Assembly (NCBI RefSeq): GCF_018449725.1
Contig: NZ_JAAVVC010000005.1
Coordinates: 248,001-312,000, forward strand
Source: Pseudomonas sp. dw_612
GTDB lineage: Bacteria > Pseudomonadota > Gammaproteobacteria > Pseudomonadales > Pseudomonadaceae
Length of the DNA: 64,000 bases
Direction: 5' to 3'
Positions within the stretch are counted from its first letter, which is position 1, and the number at the start of each line of letters is the position of its first letter. The notes under the pieces are model-generated. The model was not told the origin of the DNA and ran no database searches. It saw nothing but the letters and a program-made list of their open reading frames with translations. This document shows positions 16,582 to 25,600 of this stretch, piece by piece. Made by a program: the position numbers and the translations under genes.

Positions 16582-18993
16582 ATGAGCACTGATGGTGCTT
16601 TGAGTCGAAGCCGTCTACTGCCGAGCCTGCTCGGTATCCTGCTTCTGCTAATGGGCCTGGCCATGCTGGCCGGGGGGATCAAGCTGAGCATGCTCGGCGG
16701 CTCGCTGTATTACCTGCTGGCCGGTATCGGCCTGGCGCTGACCGGCGTGCTGCTGATTGCCGCCCGCCGCGCCGCGCTGGGCCTGTACGCACTGGTGCTG
16801 TTCGCCAGCACCGTCTGGGCATTGTGGGAAGTCGGTCTCGACTGGTGGCAACTGGTGCCGCGTCTGGCGATGTTGTTTGCGCTGGGCATCGTCATGTTGC
16901 TGCCGTGGTTCCGCCGTCCGCTGTTGCGCACCGGCCCTGCGCCGATGGGCACGGGCGCGCTGAGCGTCGCGGTTGTCCTGGCGGGCGCCGCTGCACTGGC
17001 CAGCCAATTCACCAGCCCCGGTGAAACCAAGGGTCAACTGGACCGCGACAGCGTGCCGGGCATGACCAACACCGCCCCGGCGATGCCGGACGGTGACTGG
17101 AACTCCTACGGCCGCAGCGCCCACGGTGATCGCTACTCGCCACTGGCGCAGATCACCCCGCAAAACGCGCACAAGCTGGTTCCGGCCTGGACCTTCCGCA
17201 CTGGCGACATCCCTGGTCCTAACGATCCGGGCGAAACCACCGCTGAAAACACCCCGCTGAAAGTCAATGGCATGCTCTATGTGTGCACGCCGCACAGCCA
17301 GGTGATTGCCCTGGACCCGGACACCGGCAAGGAAATCTGGCGTTTCGATCCGAAGCTCTCCACGCAGAACGCGGCGAACTTCAAGGGTTGGGCGCACATG
17401 ACCTGCCGTGGCGTGTCGTATCACGATGACGCCGTGTACGCCTCCGAGCAGAGCCCGACCGGCAGCGCCAGCCCGGCTGCGGCCAGCAACGCGTGCCCAC
17501 GCCGGATCTTCCTACCGACCGCCGACACCCGTCTGATCGCCCTGAACGCCGACACCGGCAAGATGTGCGAAGACTTCGGCGACAAAGGCCAGATTGACCT
17601 GCGCGCCAACATCGGCAGCTTCACCGCCGGCGGTTACTACTCCACTTCGCCTCCAGCGGTCACCAAAGACCTGGTGGTGATTGGCGGCCACGTGACCGAC
17701 AACGTTTCCACCGACGAGCCAAGCGGCGTAATCCGCGCGTTCGACGTGCACACCGGCAAACTGGTGTGGAACTGGGACAGCGGTAACCCGGACGACACCA
17801 CGCCGATTGCCGAAGGCAAAACCTACACCCGCAACTCGCCGAACATGTGGTCCATGTTCGCGGTCGACGAAAAACTCGGCATGCTTTACCTGCCGATGGG
17901 CAACCAGACCCCGGACCAGTTCGGTGGCGCGCGTACCCCTGAATCGGAACTGCACGCCGCTGGCCTGACTGCCCTGGACATCAACACCGGGCATGTGAAG
18001 TGGCACTTCCAGTTCACGCACCATGACCTGTGGGACATGGACGTTGGCGGCCAGCCAACCCTGATGGACCTGAAAACCGCTGACGGCGTGAAGCCAGCGG
18101 TACTGGCGTCCACCAAGCAAGGCAGCATCTACGTGCTGGATCGCCGCACCGGCAAAGCGCTTGTGCCGATCAACGAAGTGCCGGTGCCGCAAGGCGCTGT
18201 CGCCGGTGATCACACGTCGCCAACGCAACCGAAATCCGACCTCAACCTCATGCCGCCGCCGTTGAAAGAACGCGACATGTGGGGCGTTACCCCGTTCGAC
18301 CAACTGGTTTGCCGGATCGACTTCAAATCCCTGCGCTACGACGGCCCGTTCACGCCGCCATCGCTGCAAGGTTCGATCGTCTATCCCGGCAACTTCGGGG
18401 TGTTCGACTGGGGTGGTATCTCGGTTGACCCGGTACGCCAGATCGCTTTCATGAACCCGGACTACATGGCGTTCAAATCGAAACTGATCCCGGCCGCCGA
18501 AATCGCCGCTCAAGGTCCGCGTAAAAGCGAAACCGAAGGCGTGCAGCCGAACAAAGGCGCGCCGTACGGCGTGGTGCTGGAACCGCTGCTGTCGCCAATG
18601 GGCCTGCCATGCCAGGCACCGGCCTGGGGTTACGTGACAGCGGTCGACCTGACCACCAGCAAAGTCATCTGGAAACACAAAAACGGCACCGTGCGCGACA
18701 GCTCGCCGGTTCCGATCCCGTTGAGCATGGGCGTTCCAAGCCTGGGCGGCACGTTCACCACGGCCGGTGGCGTCGCCTTCCTGAGCGGCACCCTTGACCA
18801 ATACCTGCGTGCCTATGACGTGAAAAACGGCAAGCAACTGTGGGAAGGCCGCCTGCCAGCCGGCGCGCAAACCACGCCGATGACCTACACCGGCAAGGAC
18901 GGCAAGCAATACGTGCTCGTTGTTGCCGGCGGTCACGGTTCGCTGGGCACCAAGCAAGGTGATTATGTGATGGCGTACAAACTGTCCGAGTAA
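16582..18993 (+). CDS. gcd: Membrane-bound PQQ-dependent glucose dehydrogenase
   Basis: An 803-residue enzyme. Residues 1-145 hold five membrane helices (for example GILLLLMGLAMLAGGIKL), and the rest is a periplasmic eight-bladed PQQ propeller beginning with DWNSYGRSAHGDRYSPLAQI. PQQ-family repeats of the form ALDPDTGKEIWRFD and ALDINTGHVKWHFQ are visible, and a vicinal-Cys-free Gcd-type layout ends with GKDGKQYVLVVAGGHG. It oxidises glucose to gluconate in the periplasm and passes electrons to ubiquinone. The adjacent OprB porin supplies substrate across the outer membrane. A strong terminator follows the stop codon. Confidence 0.95.
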   Translation: MSTDGALSRSRLLPSLLGILLLLMGLAMLAGGIKLSMLGGSLYYLLAGIGLALTGVLLIAARRAALGLYALVLFASTVWALWEVGLDWWQLVPRLAMLFALGIVMLLPWFRRPLLRTGPAPMGTGALSVAVVLAGAAALASQFTSPGETKGQLDRDSVPGMTNTAPAMPDGDWNSYGRSAHGDRYSPLAQITPQNAHKLVPAWTFRTGDIPGPNDPGETTAENTPLKVNGMLYVCTPHSQVIALDPDTGKEIWRFDPKLSTQNAANFKGWAHMTCRGVSYHDDAVYASEQSPTGSASPAAASNACPRRIFLPTADTRLIALNADTGKMCEDFGDKGQIDLRANIGSFTAGGYYSTSPPAVTKDLVVIGGHVTDNVSTDEPSGVIRAFDVHTGKLVWNWDSGNPDDTTPIAEGKTYTRNSPNMWSMFAVDEKLGMLYLPMGNQTPDQFGGARTPESELHAAGLTALDINTGHVKWHFQFTHHDLWDMDVGGQPTLMDLKTADGVKPAVLASTKQGSIYVLDRRTGKALVPINEVPVPQGAVAGDHTSPTQPKSDLNLMPPPLKERDMWGVTPFDQLVCRIDFKSLRYDGPFTPPSLQGSIVYPGNFGVFDWGGISVDPVRQIAFMNPDYMAFKSKLIPAAEIAAQGPRKSETEGVQPNKGAPYGVVLEPLLSPMGLPCQAPAWGYVTAVDLTTSKVIWKHKNGTVRDSSPVPIPLSMGVPSLGGTFTTAGGVAFLSGTLDQYLRAYDVKNGKQLWEGRLPAGAQTTPMTYTGKDGKQYVLVVAGGHGSLGTKQGDYVMAYKLSE

Positions 18994-19013
18994 GGTTTAG
19001 CGGCGGTTAAACG

Positions 19014-19047
19014 AAAGGCGACGCCTGTGAGGGGGTCGCCTTTTTTT
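19014..19047 (+). terminator. Rho-independent terminator of gcd
   Basis: AGGCGAC and GTCGCCT form a stem around GCCTGTGAGGGG, followed by seven T residues, 20 bases after the gcd stop. Confidence 0.88.
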
Positions 19048-19091
19048 GTGGCTGCGAAATGAACGCAATCTTCAATACACCGTTGATCCCC

Positions 19092-19181
19092 TGTGGGAGC
19101 GGGCTTGCTCGCGAATGCGATTTCACATTCGACTGTGATGCTGACTGACCCACCGCTTTCGCGAGCAAGCCCGCTCCCACA
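19092..19181. repeat. REPIN between gcd and lon
   Basis: Inverted pair of TGTGGGAGCGGGCTTGCTCG. With the terminator it accounts for most of the 315-base gap; the lon promoter should lie in 19182-19308. Confidence 0.95.
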
Positions 19182-19308
19182 GGAAATCAGTGTCATTGCG
19201 GCAATGACCTGTCAAAACCCTGAACACACACCCTGAAATATCCCCTGCCATTGAAACCACCCGCCACCTGCCCCATCTAAGACCCATACCCCATTGCGCA
19301 GGTGCCCC

Positions 19309-21726
19309 ATGAGCGACCAGCAAGAATTCCCTGAAGACCCGAGCGAATACGCCGAAACAGACCACATCGAACACCATTCCACCGGCAAAGGCCTCGCCCT
19401 GCCTGGCCAGAACCTGCCGGACAAGGTTTACATCATCCCGATCCACAATCGCCCGTTCTTCCCGGCCCAAGTGCTGCCGGTCATCGTCAATGAAGAACCG
19501 TGGGCCGAAACACTGGACCTGGTCAGCAAATCCGATCACCACTCCCTGGCCCTGTTCTACATGGACACGCCCCAGGAAGATCCGCGCCATTTCGATACCG
19601 CTGCGTTGCCGGAGTACGGCACGCTGGTCAAGGTGCACCACGCCAGTCGTGAAAACGGCAAACTGCAGTTCGTCGCTCAGGGCCTGACCCGGGTCCGAAT
19701 CAAAACCTGGCTCAAACACCATCGCCCGCCGTACCTGGTGGAAGTCGAATACCCGCACCAGCCCACCGAGCCGACCGACGAGGTCAAGGCCTACGGCATG
19801 GCGCTGATCAACGCGATCAAGGAACTGCTGCCGCTCAACCCGCTGTACAGCGAAGAACTGAAGAACTACCTCAACCGCTTCAGCCCCAACGATCCATCGC
19901 CGCTGACCGACTTCGCCGCCGCCCTGACATCCGCTACCGGTGGCGAGCTGCAAGAAGTGCTCGACTGCGTGCCGATGCTCAAGCGCATGGAAAAAGTCCT
20001 GCCGATGCTGCGCAAGGAAGTCGAAGTCGCGCGCCTGCAGAAAGAAATCTCCGCCGAAGTGAACCGCAAGATCGGCGAGCACCAGCGCGAGTTCTTTCTC
20101 AAGGAACAGCTCAAGGTCATCCAGCAGGAACTGGGGCTGACCAAGGATGATCGCAGCGCTGACATCGAACAGTTCGAGCAACGTCTGGAAGGCAAAGTGC
20201 TGCCGCCCCAGGCGCAGAAACGCATCGAAGAGGAAATGAACAAGCTGTCGATCCTCGAGACCGGTTCGCCGGAGTACGCGGTCACCCGCAACTACCTCGA
20301 CTGGGCGACCTCAGTGCCGTGGGGCGTGTATGGCGAGGACAAACTCGACCTCAAGCACGCGCGCAAGGTACTGGACAAACACCACGCCGGCCTCGACGAC
20401 ATCAAGGACCGCATCCTCGAATTCCTCGCGGTCGGTGCCTATAAAGGCGAGATCAGCGGCTCCATCGTGTTGCTGGTCGGTCCGCCGGGCGTGGGTAAGA
20501 CCAGTGTCGGCAAATCCATCGCCGAATCCCTGGGCCGGCCGTTCTACCGCTTCAGCCTCGGCGGCATGCGCGACGAGGCCGAGATCAAGGGCCATCGCCG
20601 CACGTACATCGGCGCACAGCCGGGCAAACTGGTGCAGGCGTTGAAAGACGTCGAAGTGATGAACCCGGTGATCATGCTCGACGAGATCGACAAGATGGGC
20701 CAGAGCTACCAGGGCGATCCGGCCTCGGCGCTGCTGGAAACCCTCGACCCGGAACAGAACGTCGAATTCCTCGATCATTACCTGGACCTGCGCCTGGACC
20801 TGTCGAAAGTGCTGTTCGTCTGCACCGCCAACACCCTGGACTCGATCCCCGGCCCGTTGCTGGACCGGATGGAAGTGATTCGCCTGTCGGGTTACATCAC
20901 CGAAGAAAAAATCGCCATCGCCAAGCGTCACCTGTGGCCGAAACAGCTGGAAAAGGCCGGCGTGTCCAAAGGCAGCCTGAGTATCAGCGACAGCGCGTTG
21001 AAAGCTTTGATCGACGGATATGCCCGTGAAGCCGGGGTGCGCCACTTGGAAAAAGAACTGGGCAAACTGGTGCGCAAAGCCGTGGTCAAGTTGATCGACG
21101 AGCCGAAAGCGGTGATCAAGATCGGACCCAAAGACCTCGAAGCCTCACTCGGCCATCCGGTGTTCCGCAACGAGCAAGTGCTGTCCGGTACCGGCGTGAT
21201 CACCGGGCTGGCCTGGACCAGCATGGGCGGCGCGACCCTGCCGATCGAAGCGACGCGGATTCACACGCTCAACCGTGGCTTCAAACTCACCGGGCAATTG
21301 GGCGATGTGATGAAAGAGTCGGCGGAAATCGCCTACAGCTACGTCAGCTCCAATCTGAAGTCGTTTGGCGGTGATCCGAAGTTCTTCGACGAAGCCTTCG
21401 TCCACCTCCACGTGCCGGAAGGCGCGACCCCGAAGGACGGCCCGAGCGCCGGCGTGACCATGGCCAGCGCCCTGCTTTCCCTCGCCCGCAACCAGGCGCC
21501 GAAAAAAGGCATCGCCATGACCGGTGAACTGACGTTGACCGGGCATGTGCTGCCGATTGGCGGGGTGCGCGAGAAGGTGATCGCGGCGCGTAGGCAGAAG
21601 ATTTTCGAATTGATCCTGCCGGAGCCGAATCGCGGCAGCTTTGATGAATTGCCGGAGTACCTGAAAGAAGGGATCACCGTGCATTTCGCCAAGCGCTTTG
21701 CGGATGTGGCGAAGATATTGTTCTGA
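19309..21726 (+). CDS. lon: Lon-family ATP-dependent protease, AsrA type
   Basis: An 805-residue cytoplasmic protease. The N-terminal substrate domain begins near VYIIPIHNRPFFPAQVLPVI, and a coiled segment (EKVLPMLRKEVEVARLQKEI) leads to the AAA+ module with Walker A GPPGVGKTS and Walker B MLDEIDK. The Ser-Lys proteolytic dyad is present in PKDGPSAGVTMA and GGVREKVIAARR. The extra acidic, His-containing head (DPSEYAETDHIEHHSTG) and the following chagasin-like gene match P. aeruginosa AsrA (PA0779), a heat- and aminoglycoside-stress Lon paralogue, rather than the housekeeping Lon beside clpX. Start at 19309 is chosen because the frame before it has no family sequence. Confidence 0.92.
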   Translation: MSDQQEFPEDPSEYAETDHIEHHSTGKGLALPGQNLPDKVYIIPIHNRPFFPAQVLPVIVNEEPWAETLDLVSKSDHHSLALFYMDTPQEDPRHFDTAALPEYGTLVKVHHASRENGKLQFVAQGLTRVRIKTWLKHHRPPYLVEVEYPHQPTEPTDEVKAYGMALINAIKELLPLNPLYSEELKNYLNRFSPNDPSPLTDFAAALTSATGGELQEVLDCVPMLKRMEKVLPMLRKEVEVARLQKEISAEVNRKIGEHQREFFLKEQLKVIQQELGLTKDDRSADIEQFEQRLEGKVLPPQAQKRIEEEMNKLSILETGSPEYAVTRNYLDWATSVPWGVYGEDKLDLKHARKVLDKHHAGLDDIKDRILEFLAVGAYKGEISGSIVLLVGPPGVGKTSVGKSIAESLGRPFYRFSLGGMRDEAEIKGHRRTYIGAQPGKLVQALKDVEVMNPVIMLDEIDKMGQSYQGDPASALLETLDPEQNVEFLDHYLDLRLDLSKVLFVCTANTLDSIPGPLLDRMEVIRLSGYITEEKIAIAKRHLWPKQLEKAGVSKGSLSISDSALKALIDGYAREAGVRHLEKELGKLVRKAVVKLIDEPKAVIKIGPKDLEASLGHPVFRNEQVLSGTGVITGLAWTSMGGATLPIEATRIHTLNRGFKLTGQLGDVMKESAEIAYSYVSSNLKSFGGDPKFFDEAFVHLHVPEGATPKDGPSAGVTMASALLSLARNQAPKKGIAMTGELTLTGHVLPIGGVREKVIAARRQKIFELILPEPNRGSFDELPEYLKEGITVHFAKRFADVAKILF

Positions 21727-21747
21727 TAGGTAGGTAATGCCTGGACC

Positions 21748-21820
21748 ACCGCTTTCGCGAGCAAGCCCGCTCCCACATTGAAATGCACTCCCCTGTGGGA
21801 GCGGGCTTGCTCGCGAAGGG
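21748..21820. repeat. Divergent REP pair after lon
   Basis: Two REPs in the reverse arrangement to a REPIN: CGCGAGCAAGCCCGCTCCCA at left and TGTGGGAGCGGGCTTGCTCG at right, only 16 bases apart, so the conserved ends face each other. Confidence 0.92.
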
Positions 21821-21932
21821 GCCATCACTCACAACACATATCCAACGGCCACCTGAAAGGCCCGACTGTCACACTTTGTCTCATCTTCAGTTATGCTCGC
21901 CGTTCGTCGTGAATGCCGGAGCCACTGACCTT

Positions 21933-22325
21933 ATGTCCCCCACCCGCCTGTTAGTCCCCCTCGCCCTCGTCCTGCTGGCCGCCTGCTCGACGCAGCCGAA
22001 ACATAACGTGACCGTGGAAAAACAAAGCGAATGCCCGGCCAGGCTGAGCAACGGGCAAAACCTGATCCTGACCCTGCCGAGCAACCCGACCACGGGTTAT
22101 CGCTGGGCAATCCAGGACTCCGCTGGCGGCGTATTGCGTGCGTTAAGCCCCGAGGTCTATAGCAATCCGGAAGATGCCGGGATCGTCGGCAGTGCCGGGA
22201 TTTCCACCTGGCGTTTCCAGTCTTTCGCCACCGGCACCGGCCGTTTGCGCCTGACCTACTCGCAACCGTGGGCGCCGGAAGTCCCGGCGGTGAAAACCTT
22301 CGATTGCGCGATTTCGGTTAACTGA
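21933..22325 (+). CDS. Chagasin-family cysteine protease inhibitor lipoprotein (Icp)
   Basis: A 130-residue lipoprotein: lipobox LLAAC with Cys18. The three inhibitory loops of chagasin/Icp are visible: NPTTGYRW at residues 51-58 (loop between strands that enters the protease active site), GSAGISTWRF near 88, and QPWAPE near 112. The family blocks papain-like cysteine proteases. In P. aeruginosa the gene after the AsrA protease (PA0778) is the same kind of inhibitor, so the order is conserved. The start at 21933 gives the lipoprotein signal; the frame runs further upstream into the REP pair. Probable targets are secreted or host proteases in or beyond the periplasm. Confidence 0.85.
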   Translation: MSPTRLLVPLALVLLAACSTQPKHNVTVEKQSECPARLSNGQNLILTLPSNPTTGYRWAIQDSAGGVLRALSPEVYSNPEDAGIVGSAGISTWRFQSFATGTGRLRLTYSQPWAPEVPAVKTFDCAISVN

Positions 22326-22327
22326 TC

Positions 22328-22969
22328 GTGGGCTGGCTGATCCTGGCGCTGATGGGCGCGGTGACTTTTCTGTATGGCCTGAGCGTGCATGCCGCGCTGC
22401 TCTGCCTGCTGGTCAAACCGCTGCCCGTATTGGCCCTGCTTGGCTGGCTGCACGACGCGCCGCCCACGGAATATCGGCGCTGGATCAGTCTGGGTCTGAT
22501 TTTTTCCCTGCTCGGCGACGTGCTGTTGGCGTGGCCAGGGGATTTGTTTGTGTTTGGCCTGGGGGCTTTTTTGGTCGCGCATCTGGCGTACCTGAAAGCG
22601 TACTTGAGCGATTGTCGGCGGTTGGCGTTGTTGCCGTTGGTTTTGGCCGTTGTGGTGGGCGCGGCACTGTTGGGGATTCTGATTTCCCACGGACTGGGGC
22701 CGTTGCTGGTGCCAGTGATTGTGTATGGCGTGGCGATCAGCGCGATGCTCTGGCGGGCGCTGGCCCGGCTCGGCAGCGATGTGCCCAAGCGCTCGGCGCT
22801 GCTGGCGGCGGCGGGTGCGGTGGCGTTTGTGTTTTCTGACAGCGTGATCGGGATTAGTCGGTTTGTGATGCCGTTCGAGGCGGCGCCTTACGTGATCATC
22901 CTCAGTTATTGGGTGGGGCAATGGGGGATTACGGCGTCGGCGTTCGGCCCGGAACCGCGTTTAGCCTAA
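22328..22969 (+). CDS. YhhN/TMEM86 family membrane protein (lysoplasmalogenase-like)
   Basis: A 213-residue protein with about eight hydrophobic helices. YhhN family marks include [12 protein letters not shown] near residue 35, [16 protein letters not shown] near 57-72 and [14 protein letters not shown] near 160-175, where the conserved acidic residues of the putative active site lie. Relatives hydrolyse the vinyl-ether bond of lysoplasmalogen in animals and Legionella; the bacterial substrate is unclear. GTG start two bases after the icp stop, so the two are coupled. Its stop codon is followed within four bases by a REPIN. Confidence 0.85.
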   Translation: MGWLILALMGAVTFLYGLSVHAALLCLLVKPLPVLALLGWLHDAPPTEYRRWISLGLIFSLLGDVLLAWPGDLFVFGLGAFLVAHLAYLKAYLSDCRRLALLPLVLAVVVGAALLGILISHGLGPLLVPVIVYGVAISAMLWRALARLGSDVPKRSALLAAAGAVAFVFSDSVIGISRFVMPFEAAPYVIILSYWVGQWGITASAFGPEPRLA

Positions 22970-22972
22970 GAG

Positions 22973-23048
22973 AAAAGATCGCAGCCTTCGGCAGCTCCTA
23001 CAGGAGATCGCATTCCAAAGTAGGCGCTGCCGAAGGCTGCGATCTTTT
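22973..23048. repeat. REPIN of the GTAGGAGCTGCCGAAGGCTG family
   Basis: Inverted pair of the second REP family: AAAAGATCGCAGCCTTCGGC at left, complement at right. It separates yhhN from cmoA. Confidence 0.93.
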
Positions 23049-23135
23049 GATTTACGGTTTATCAGACAACCCGCGCATCCCCCCGTCAATTTGGCTAAAA
23101 TGCCGGCCTTTTCCACCTACGCCGCTGGAACCGCC

Positions 23136-23879
23136 GTGAGCAAAGAACCCGATCGCCTTTTCGCCCAGCCTTTGGCCCAGGTGCCTGACTTCGCCTTTAA
23201 CGAGGACGTGGTGCGGGTGTTCCCGGACATGATCAAGCGCTCGGTGCCGGGTTATCCGACTATCGTTGAAAACCTTGGCGTGCTCGCTGCGCAGTTTGCC
23301 CAGCCCAACAGCGTGCTCTACGACCTCGGCTCGTCTCTGGGCGCCGTGACCCAGGCCCTGCGCCGTCACGTGCGCACCGACGGTTGCCGCGTGATCGCTG
23401 TGGATAACTCGGCGGCGATGGTCGAGCGCTGCCGCGAATACCTCAACGGTCAGGACTCGATGTTCCAGGAGTTGCTGCCGGTGGAAGTGATCGAAGGCGA
23501 CATCCTCGCCCTCGAGTTCCAGCCAGCCTCGGTGGTGGCGCTGAACTTCACCCTGCAATTCATCGCCCCGGAGCAGCGCACCGCATTGCTCTCGCGCATC
23601 CGTCAATCGCTGTTGCCCGGTGGCGCGCTGATTCTGTCGGAGAAGCTGCGTTTCAACGATCTGGAAGAACACGCGTTGCTCACCGACCTGCACGTCGCGT
23701 TCAAACGCGCCAACGGCTACAGCGAACTGGAAATTGCCCAGAAGCGCAGCGCCATCGAAAACGTCATGAAGCCCGACAGCCTCGAAGAACACCGCGAACG
23801 CCTGTTGGCCGCCGGGTTCTCGAAAGTCGTGCCGTGGTTCCAGTGTCTTAACTTTGCCTCGTTGATTGCCTTGCCATGA
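23136..23879 (+). CDS. cmoA: Carboxy-S-adenosyl-L-methionine synthase CmoA
   Basis: A 247-residue class I SAM-fold enzyme that converts SAM and prephenate to carboxy-SAM, the donor for cmo5U34 in tRNA. Signs: [22 protein letters not shown] near the start, the SAM loop [18 protein letters not shown] and [14 protein letters not shown]. The GTG at 23136 gives exactly the 247 residues of E. coli CmoA and begins at SKEPDRLF; upstream in-frame codons (from 23091) do not fit. Its stop overlaps the cmoB start (ATGA). Confidence 0.93.
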   Translation: MSKEPDRLFAQPLAQVPDFAFNEDVVRVFPDMIKRSVPGYPTIVENLGVLAAQFAQPNSVLYDLGSSLGAVTQALRRHVRTDGCRVIAVDNSAAMVERCREYLNGQDSMFQELLPVEVIEGDILALEFQPASVVALNFTLQFIAPEQRTALLSRIRQSLLPGGALILSEKLRFNDLEEHALLTDLHVAFKRANGYSELEIAQKRSAIENVMKPDSLEEHRERLLAAGFSKVVPWFQCLNFASLIALP

Positions 23880-24832
23880 TTGATCTGTCCCCCCTCGCCC
23901 GCCGTTTGGCCGGCACCCCGCTGGCCGAATGGGCCAACACCCTGCAAGCGCAACTCGACAAAAAAATGGAAAAAGGTCACGGCGACCTGGAGCGCTGGCA
24001 AAGTGCGCTGGACGCCTTGCCGAAGATCCAGCCAAGTATCGTCGATCTGCTCAATGGCCTGACCCTGGACACCGACTGCGACGATGAAACCCGTGCGCAG
24101 ATGCGTACCGCGCTGATGGGCCTGTCGCCGTGGCGCAAGGGGCCGTTCGATCTGTTCGGCGTGCACGTCGATACCGAATGGCGCTCGGATTGGAAATGGT
24201 CGCGGGTGGCGCCGCACCTCGACTTGAAGGGCAAACGCATCCTCGATGTCGGCTGCGGCAATGGCTATTACATGTGGCGCATGCTCGGCGCCGGTGCCGA
24301 CAGTGTGATCGGCGTCGATCCGAACTGGCTGTTCTTCTGCCAGTTCCAGGCCGTGCAGCGTTACCTGTCCGAACCGAATGCCTGGCACCTGCCGTTCCCG
24401 TTCGAAGACCTGCCGCCGAACATGGAAGGCTTCGACACCGTGTTTTCCATGGGCGTGTTCTACCACCGTCGCTCGCCGATCGAGCATTTGCTGGCGCTGA
24501 AGGATTGCCTGGTCAAGGGCGGCGAACTGGTGCTGGAGACGCTGGTAATCGAAGGTGATCAGCAGCAAGTGTTGGTGCCCGAAGACCGTTATGCGCAGAT
24601 GCGCAACGTGTGGTTCCTGCCGTCGGTACCGGCGCTGGAGCTGTGGCTGCGCCGGGCCGGGTTCACGGATGTGCGCTGTGTGGATGTGAACGTGACCACC
24701 GTCGAGGAACAGCGCGGGACGGAGTGGATGAAGTACCAGTCGTTGAGTGACTTCCTCGACCCGGAAGATCACAGCAAAACGGTTGAAGGGCTGCCGGCGC
24801 CGATGCGGGCGGTGATCGTCGCTCGCAAATAA
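23876..24832 (+). CDS. cmoB: tRNA U34 carboxymethyltransferase CmoB
   Basis: A 318-residue enzyme (E. coli 323) that transfers the carboxymethyl group from carboxy-SAM to 5-hydroxyuridine at tRNA position 34. Signs: [20 protein letters not shown], the SAM loop [20 protein letters not shown], and [19 protein letters not shown] with [12 protein letters not shown]. It forms a coupled pair with cmoA. Two REPINs in tandem follow. Confidence 0.95.
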   Translation: MIDLSPLARRLAGTPLAEWANTLQAQLDKKMEKGHGDLERWQSALDALPKIQPSIVDLLNGLTLDTDCDDETRAQMRTALMGLSPWRKGPFDLFGVHVDTEWRSDWKWSRVAPHLDLKGKRILDVGCGNGYYMWRMLGAGADSVIGVDPNWLFFCQFQAVQRYLSEPNAWHLPFPFEDLPPNMEGFDTVFSMGVFYHRRSPIEHLLALKDCLVKGGELVLETLVIEGDQQQVLVPEDRYAQMRNVWFLPSVPALELWLRRAGFTDVRCVDVNVTTVEEQRGTEWMKYQSLSDFLDPEDHSKTVEGLPAPMRAVIVARK

Positions 24833-24862
24833 ACCCTCGATCTCCAAACCAACGAAGATCCC

Positions 24863-24952
24863 TGTGGGAGCGAGCTTGCTCGCGATGAGGCCCTAACTTC
24901 CAACATCAATGTTGAATGTAAGGCCGCCATCGCGAGCAAGCTCGCTCCCACA
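24863..24952. repeat. REPIN 1 of a tandem pair after cmoB
   Basis: Inverted pair with the GTGGGAGCGAGCTTGCTCGC variant in both halves. Confidence 0.95.
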
Positions 24953-24996
24953 ATTGTTTAGAGTGGCTGCCGATTTTGCGCTCGACGCCAATCCCC

Positions 24997-25085
24997 TGTG
25001 GGAGCGGGCTTGCTCGCGAATGCAGTGTGTCATTCAGCATAGATGTGACTGACACACTGCATTCGCGAGCAAGCCCGCTCCCACA
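24997..25085. repeat. REPIN 2 of a tandem pair after cmoB
   Basis: Inverted pair with the GTGGGAGCGGGCTTGCTCGC variant, 45 bases from the first. The two REPINs fill the gap between convergent cmoB and tadA; their halves pair best within each element, so each probably arrived separately. Confidence 0.95.
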
Positions 25086-25099
25086 TTTTTGATCGGTGT

Positions 25100-25600
25100 T
25101 TACTCTGTGGGCTTGGCTCTTCGGGCCTTGAAGAACTCGCTCAGCACCGCGCCACACTCCTCCGCCAACACCCCGCCTTCAAACAACACCCGGTGATTCA
25201 AGAAACCCTGGGTAAAAAACGCCCCCTGACTCTGCACAATCCCGGCCTTGGGCTCCAGGGCGCCGTACACCACCCTCGCAATGCGCGAATGCACGATCAG
25301 GCCGGCGCACATGCTGCACGGCTCCAGGGTCACGTAGAGGGTGCTGCCGGGCAGGCGATAGTTGCTGGCGGCCAGGGCGGCGGCGCGGATCGCGACCATT
25401 TCGGCGTGGGCGCTGGGGTCGTGGCCGCTGATCGGGCAATTGAAGCCGCGACCGATGATTTCCCCGTCCTGCACCAGCACCGCGCCCACCGGCACTTCGC
25501 CCAGGGCCGCGCCTTTAGCGGCAAGGGTCAGGGCTTCGCGCATGAAGTCGCGGTCGCGGCTGCGGTCGATGATCGCGGCGGGACGAATCTGACGCATCAC
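25100..25600 (-). CDS. tadA: tRNA-specific adenosine deaminase TadA
   Basis: A 166-residue zinc deaminase that converts A34 of tRNA-Arg to inosine. The zinc site is HAE (His65, catalytic Glu67) and PCSMC (Cys95, Cys98). The ATG at 25600 overlaps the stop of cumA (ATGA), so it is the second gene of an operon; this protein was once called CumB next to the manganese oxidation gene cumA. An alternative start is the next codon, also ATG. Confidence 0.95.
   Translation of the reverse strand: MMRQIRPAAIIDRSRDRDFMREALTLAAKGAALGEVPVGAVLVQDGEIIGRGFNCPISGHDPSAHAEMVAIRAAALAASNYRLPGSTLYVTLEPCSMCAGLIVHSRIARVVYGALEPKAGIVQSQGAFFTQGFLNHRVLFEGGVLAEECGAVLSEFFKARRAKPTE

Noticed and set aside
17512..18957. A 481-codon reverse frame inside gcd
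   Set aside because: Antisense shadow of an unambiguous glucose dehydrogenase gene.
24863..25085. Two hairpin repeats as possible CRISPR or sRNA genes
   Set aside because: They are standard REPINs; no promoter or Cas genes were seen.
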